Below, in pieces: positions 30,496 to 34,035 of a stretch of DNA of 34,035 bases. Each line of letters begins with the position of its first letter. Position 1 is the stretch's first letter. The notes beneath the pieces are model-generated. The model did no database searches. It was not told where the DNA came from and saw only the letters and a list, made by a program, of their open reading frames with translations. Location of the stretch: contig MNCI01026509.1 of the NCBI GenBank assembly GCA_015680685.1, positions 7,515 to 41,549 on the forward strand. The letters run 5' to 3'. Source of the DNA: Gnetum montanum. Taxonomy: Eukaryota > Streptophyta > Gnetopsida > Gnetales > Gnetaceae. The position numbers and the translations under genes are program-made.

Positions 30496-32362
30496 CTATG
30501 GTTGAGTGAGGAGTTTCCCTTGCATCGTTGGAGTGGGTGGTAGTGGAACTATTGGCGTATGAGTGGTGGATGGATTCAGAGGATGGTATGCATGTGGTGT
30601 ATCTCCCATAGGAGAAGGAGTCCTAAAATACTTCCAAACTTGGTAGTGACGTTGTGGGGTTGCGTGACCCATAGAGTCACTTGGAGAAACTGGCTGTTGC
30701 ATGTAGTAGCCATATGGGTTTGGTTGCTGGTAAGGGTATTTTTGTCTAGGCGATGGCATCCCCCATGACTGTGGGTATTGCCATTGCTAGTGTTGCCCAA
30801 TAGGTTGTGGTGGAATTCCACTTAGATAATATGTTAACGTTTGGTGGAACTACCTTGGGTTACCTTGGGGATAAGGTAACCTTCGAGGTGCTTGCCATTT
30901 GTTAAGTCTTGGGTTGAGTGCATACACCCTAGACTCTTGTAGATGTGAGATTATTGGGCAACATCCCTTAGGATGGTCATATTGGTGGATCTTACATCCA
31001 CTGTCATTGTATATATCTAAATCCACAACCTCATCAGTGATAGCCATCTTTCCCTTATCCTTGTTATGTGCATGGTTTGAATTTCTCTGCTTTTTCTTAT
31101 CATGATCACTACTTCGCTCCTTCTTAGACTCCTCTACGATTTTTAGGACATTTTCAATTTTACTATCTATGGAGCTCCATATTTGATCTACCTTAGCTGA
31201 CACTTCCATTGTTAATTTTGAAAGTCGCAAGGTTTTTCTATTCACCAACTCTTTGAGTGGTGACTCATCCTCCTCCTCATAGAATCTCACTCCCCTCTTT
31301 CGGAGGAAAGGATCATGGTTGTACTCTTTTGTGCGTTCTCTTTTCCATAGCTTCCCTTCTTCTTTAGATACTTGCTCCAACAATCTATGAACTTCATGGG
31401 ATCTAAGTTCAGATAATCTCCCTTGGGCATATGTCCCAAGGGTTCTCCTAGTTTCATGTCTTAGCTCATCTACGAGGTGGTGTAGTTGATCCCATTGCAC
31501 GTAACCATGGCCTAGGCAACGATGTAGCAATGCATAATATTAGCCCAGGGAAGCATCCAAGGGTTTGTGATTACCTTGCTTCCATCCTTGGATTTGATTA
31601 CGCAAGTTGGAAACTCTGGAGTATGTTTGGTATTTATCGTTAAACAATTCTAGCATTGTACTCCACCATCTAATGGATTCCAGTTCTAAGGACCGGTACC
31701 AACTCTCTGCTTCTTTTATGAGTGTCCTAGGGAATAACTTTAACTTCTTCCACTGATTTTCAATATTTTGCAAACAAGCATCATGGAATGCCTATAAGTG
31801 GTTTTGTGGATGAGCATTGTATCCCCCCTCAAACCATGGGATATTATTCATGTCTAGTCTATTGATCTGACTATCTTTTTGGTGCCTTGTCGGTATTCTA
31901 ATAGCCTCTGTAATATCTAACATACTTTGGATGGCAAGTAGGGGTTCATCATGATCATCTCTCTCATGACGTGTATAATGCCTATGTGGTTTCCTACTTT
32001 CCCTTCTTTCTTGCCTTAACTCTCTAGAATGCCCTCGCCCATGTTGTCGACTCTCTCGTCAAGGGTTCTCATTTTGCTTTTCCTTACCCTTATCTTCATG
32101 GTTGGGCTCTTGGTGACTGTGTCCTGATGTGGAAGGATAGGGTGAATGATGTGATGAAGGTGAAGAATAAGGGGAACCATCACCATGATGATGTTTCTTA
32201 CTTTCTCTTCGATGGCTACGGCCCTGATCGTGATGATGATCAGAATTCTCGCCTTTGTCATGTGTTTGTGTTCCCTCATCGAACACTTGGTGTTTATGGG
32301 AATCAGAACCAGGGTTGTGAATTGTAGAGTGTAGGTTTTGATACCTACCTCCTCACCATCAT
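30496..32362 (-). pseudogene. gag of the right element, 5' truncated, best-preserved copy
   Basis: It begins inside the low-complexity region (SYDNxHH-type His/Asp/Ser repeats, 32290-32060). The capsid part includes KLFPRTLIKEAESWYRSLEL, then WWSTMLELFNDKYQTYSRVS (31773-31540). A 226-codon open frame at 31530-30850 reads GHGYVQWDQLHHLVDELRHE, then LSELRSHEVHRLLEQVSKEE, VRFYEEEDESPLKELVNRKT and the knuckle region CKIHQYDHPKGCC, where one zinc-binding Cys has become His. The Pro/Gln/Tyr-rich tail (YPYQQPNPYGYYMQQPVSPS) runs to 30496. Two or three shifts separate these blocks. Relative to the central gag it has far fewer stops, suggesting more recent activity. Confidence 0.75.
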
Positions 32363-32491
32363 GAGTCTTGGCACATTTGGCCATTACATGGAGCAGTTGG
32401 AATATTTTGTTCAAAATATTAGCACAATCCCTGGTTGTAAATTTGTAGTTTAGTATTGTGAGTTAATGGGTATTCTTGGAGAAGCAAGCCA

Positions 32492-33468
32492 ATGGTAAAT
32501 AATCTTGATGTTGAAGCCTTCTTGGAAAGTAAATTAAAATGCCAAGTTATTTTCTTGAGTGAAGATTGGAACAAAAAAAAAGGAGGTGATTATTTACCAC
32601 AAGAAAGCATACTCCCTATTAATATTGGCAAAATAGACAACACTATGGGTAATGGATTATCAAAAATTGGCTAAGAGTTGGAAGCAAGTGAAGGACCTAA
32701 CGGACTACCAACAGGTTTTGAATCTGTAAATTTAAAATTATTAAAGGATGTAAATGTTTCTGTATTGCAGATGAACCCAAAATTCACGTATGTCCATAGG
32801 CCCATTGTTAACGCTGCCGAAGACAAAAAATGAAATCAGAAAAATAGAATTGAATGCCGTGGTTTTGGGGAAAATCCTTTGGCTTGCCGTTCAGGACTAC
32901 GCCCATGCATCGGCTGGATTTATGTTGCCGACTCGCTAGACGCCGAACCTGAGTTCATGGAGCGTGTGGGAGGCCCTTCTTTCACCACTGAGCCGAGTTA
33001 AAGGGGGTTTCAGGCAGCAATCGTGTGCAGAAAGCCAAATAGAACTAAGGCCAGTTAAGGGCAGAACACAGCAGATATATCATCGATTCTAGCAGAGGCA
33101 CTTGTGGATTTCAGAAGAATGGATGCCTATTTTGCATGATGAACAAATCAGGGTTTTCATCCGCAGCAACGGAAAATGCCTTTAAAACCCTGGTGGATGT
33201 TGCTTGAAGAATCTACACCAAATGTTGGACAAAAATTCTGAAAGCTAGACAGTTTACTAGTTATCACAAACGGAGGGCAGAGAAAATCTACGAAGCAAGG
33301 ATTAAATCACATAATCATCAAAACCTGCAGGCCATTTTTGAGAGGCAGAGGTTACAACAGTTGCAGATCCTTACGGAACACATGGCGACGTTTCCTAACG
33401 CGGCGGCTGAGTCTTCTCCTGTGATGGCAGTTTCTGGTAATGATTTTTGGCCGAAGAAGATATTTTGA
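32492..33468 (+). pseudogene. Decayed coding region of unknown family
   Basis: From the ATG at 32492 (MVNNLDVEAFLESKLKCQVI) one frame stays open to a TAA at about 33001 with only two stops inside (32672 and about 32831). It contains GPNGLPTGFESVNLKLLKDV, MNPKFTYVHRPIVNAAEDKK and NPLACRSGLRPCIGWIYVAD. A second frame from about 33118 to a TGA at 33468, with one stop, reads FTSYHKRRAEKIYEARIKSH, then QAIFERQRLQQLQILTEHMA, and ends NDFWPKKIF; this part looks helical and charged. Both have protein-like composition. I cannot name the family: a LINE ORF1 tail or a host gene copy are the two guesses. It lies next to the break of the right retrotransposon. Confidence 0.4.
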
Positions 33469-33469
33469 A

Positions 33470-34035
33470 TAAGTTGTGGGTAGTTGCAGCATCGGTGCCT
33501 TCACCTTCGGGCTCATATTTCAGCCATCCAGAATTTTAATTTCAATTATCGGGGATGCAAAAAGGATAAATTAACTACTGCTACCACCAATAAGGTGGAT
33601 ATTATATTATATTTTTATGGTAAAATCTTAGAGATTAATGACACTTAGTATTTAAAATTTAAATTAAATTAAATTAGATTATGGATTTTAGATTTTTTTT
33701 AATAAATTACTTACAAAGGAAATATTTATAATATTTACAAATATTAATTCCTCCTAACTTTATGAATAACTTCCTAACTCCCTCCTAATTAAATGGGCAA
33801 GTAACCTCCNAAGGATAATTTTTGAGAAAAAACTTTTGGGAGAAGAGACTTTTGGGAGGTCTCATACATCACACTTTGAAGGCTACTAGTTAGCACTTGG
33901 GCTCTCACTTGAAGACACTTTGGAGTCTTGAGAAGAGCATTTGCATAGAAGATTTGTAAAGATGATTGCTTGTAAGATGACTTGCTAAAGGAAAGATTTC
34001 AACCTCTTTGTCATGGTCCTGTGAGTTATGCATTT
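33470..34035. other. AT-rich DNA with one ambiguous base, possibly the edge of another LTR
   Basis: 33600-33780 is very AT-rich. An N at 33810 marks an uncertain base. A 17-bp-scale repeat, ACTTTTGGGAGAAGAGACTT, lies near 33830-33860. No gene was seen. The style of 33840-34035 recalls plant LTR leader sequence but there is no partner in the window. Confidence 0.35.

Larger units (their letters stand above)
26786..32362 (-). mobile_element. Right Ty3/gypsy element, gag-PR only, truncated at both ends
   Basis: On the minus strand gag starts abruptly at about 32362 (5' LTR, PBS and N-terminal gag missing). Then come gag, PR and a purine-rich block, a 3' non-coding region with an unusual insert (27780-28120), the PPT and a 3' LTR missing its last 50 bp or so. 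RT, RNase H, integrase and the env-like ORF are absent. The PR-RT linker joins the post-integrase block within a few bases of 29530. The body is most like the left element. Plus-strand unknown coding sequence begins right after the break at 32362. Confidence 0.8.

Noticed and set aside
1-34035. CRISPR arrays, tRNA or rRNA genes, bacterial-type operons
   Set aside because: No regularly spaced short repeats, cloverleaf or rRNA core sequences were noticed. The content is eukaryotic plant repeats.

Overview
The window looks like nuclear DNA from a seed plant with a large, repeat-rich genome. The features that suggest this are plant-type Ty3/gypsy LTR retrotransposons primed by tRNA-Asp, a pectin methylesterase (PME) gene with a PMEI pro-domain, a hAT transposase relic and a possible LINE ORF1 relic. 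The long, heavily mutated elements would suit a gymnosperm, but that is inference. No intact protein-coding gene, tRNA, rRNA, CRISPR array or bacterial operon was seen.

Layout: (1) 1-4527: left retrotransposon on the minus strand, running off the window. It has a 5' LTR, a PBS, gag, protease and only a stub of the end of pol. (2) 4528-5163: degenerate tandem repeats and AT-rich DNA. (3) 5164-5901: first exon, or a truncated copy, of a PME gene on the minus strand. It carries the signal peptide, the PMEI domain, the RRLL processing site and the first residues of the catalytic domain, and it has one frameshift. (4) 5902-12148: mostly unassigned DNA with a decayed hAT transposase at about 7640-8700. 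(5) 12149-25502: a complete but decayed Athila/Tat-like element on the minus strand, with both LTRs, PBS, PPT, gag, PR, RT, RNase H, integrase and a further 3' ORF in the env-like position. (6) 25503-26785: a possible LINE ORF1 relic. (7) 26786-32362: a third related element on the minus strand, truncated at both ends, with gag and PR but no RT, RNase H or integrase. (8) 32363-34035: a decayed plus-strand coding region of unknown family, then AT-rich DNA with one ambiguous base.

The main story is a retrotransposon family in which one copy carries pol and two flanking copies share a gag-protease body from which RT, RNase H and integrase have been removed. The two short copies also share a U3 promoter type (GATATC-rich) unlike that of the long copy (GAGGCCTC palindrome) and a protease active-site Asp-to-Asn change. 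This is what an autonomous/non-autonomous pair would look like. A PPT-like string beside the 3' LTR recurs several times inside the elements. The PME exon ends at a possible splice donor that points toward the left retrotransposon, so it is either a truncated pseudogene or exon 1 of a gene whose intron is filled with retroelements.
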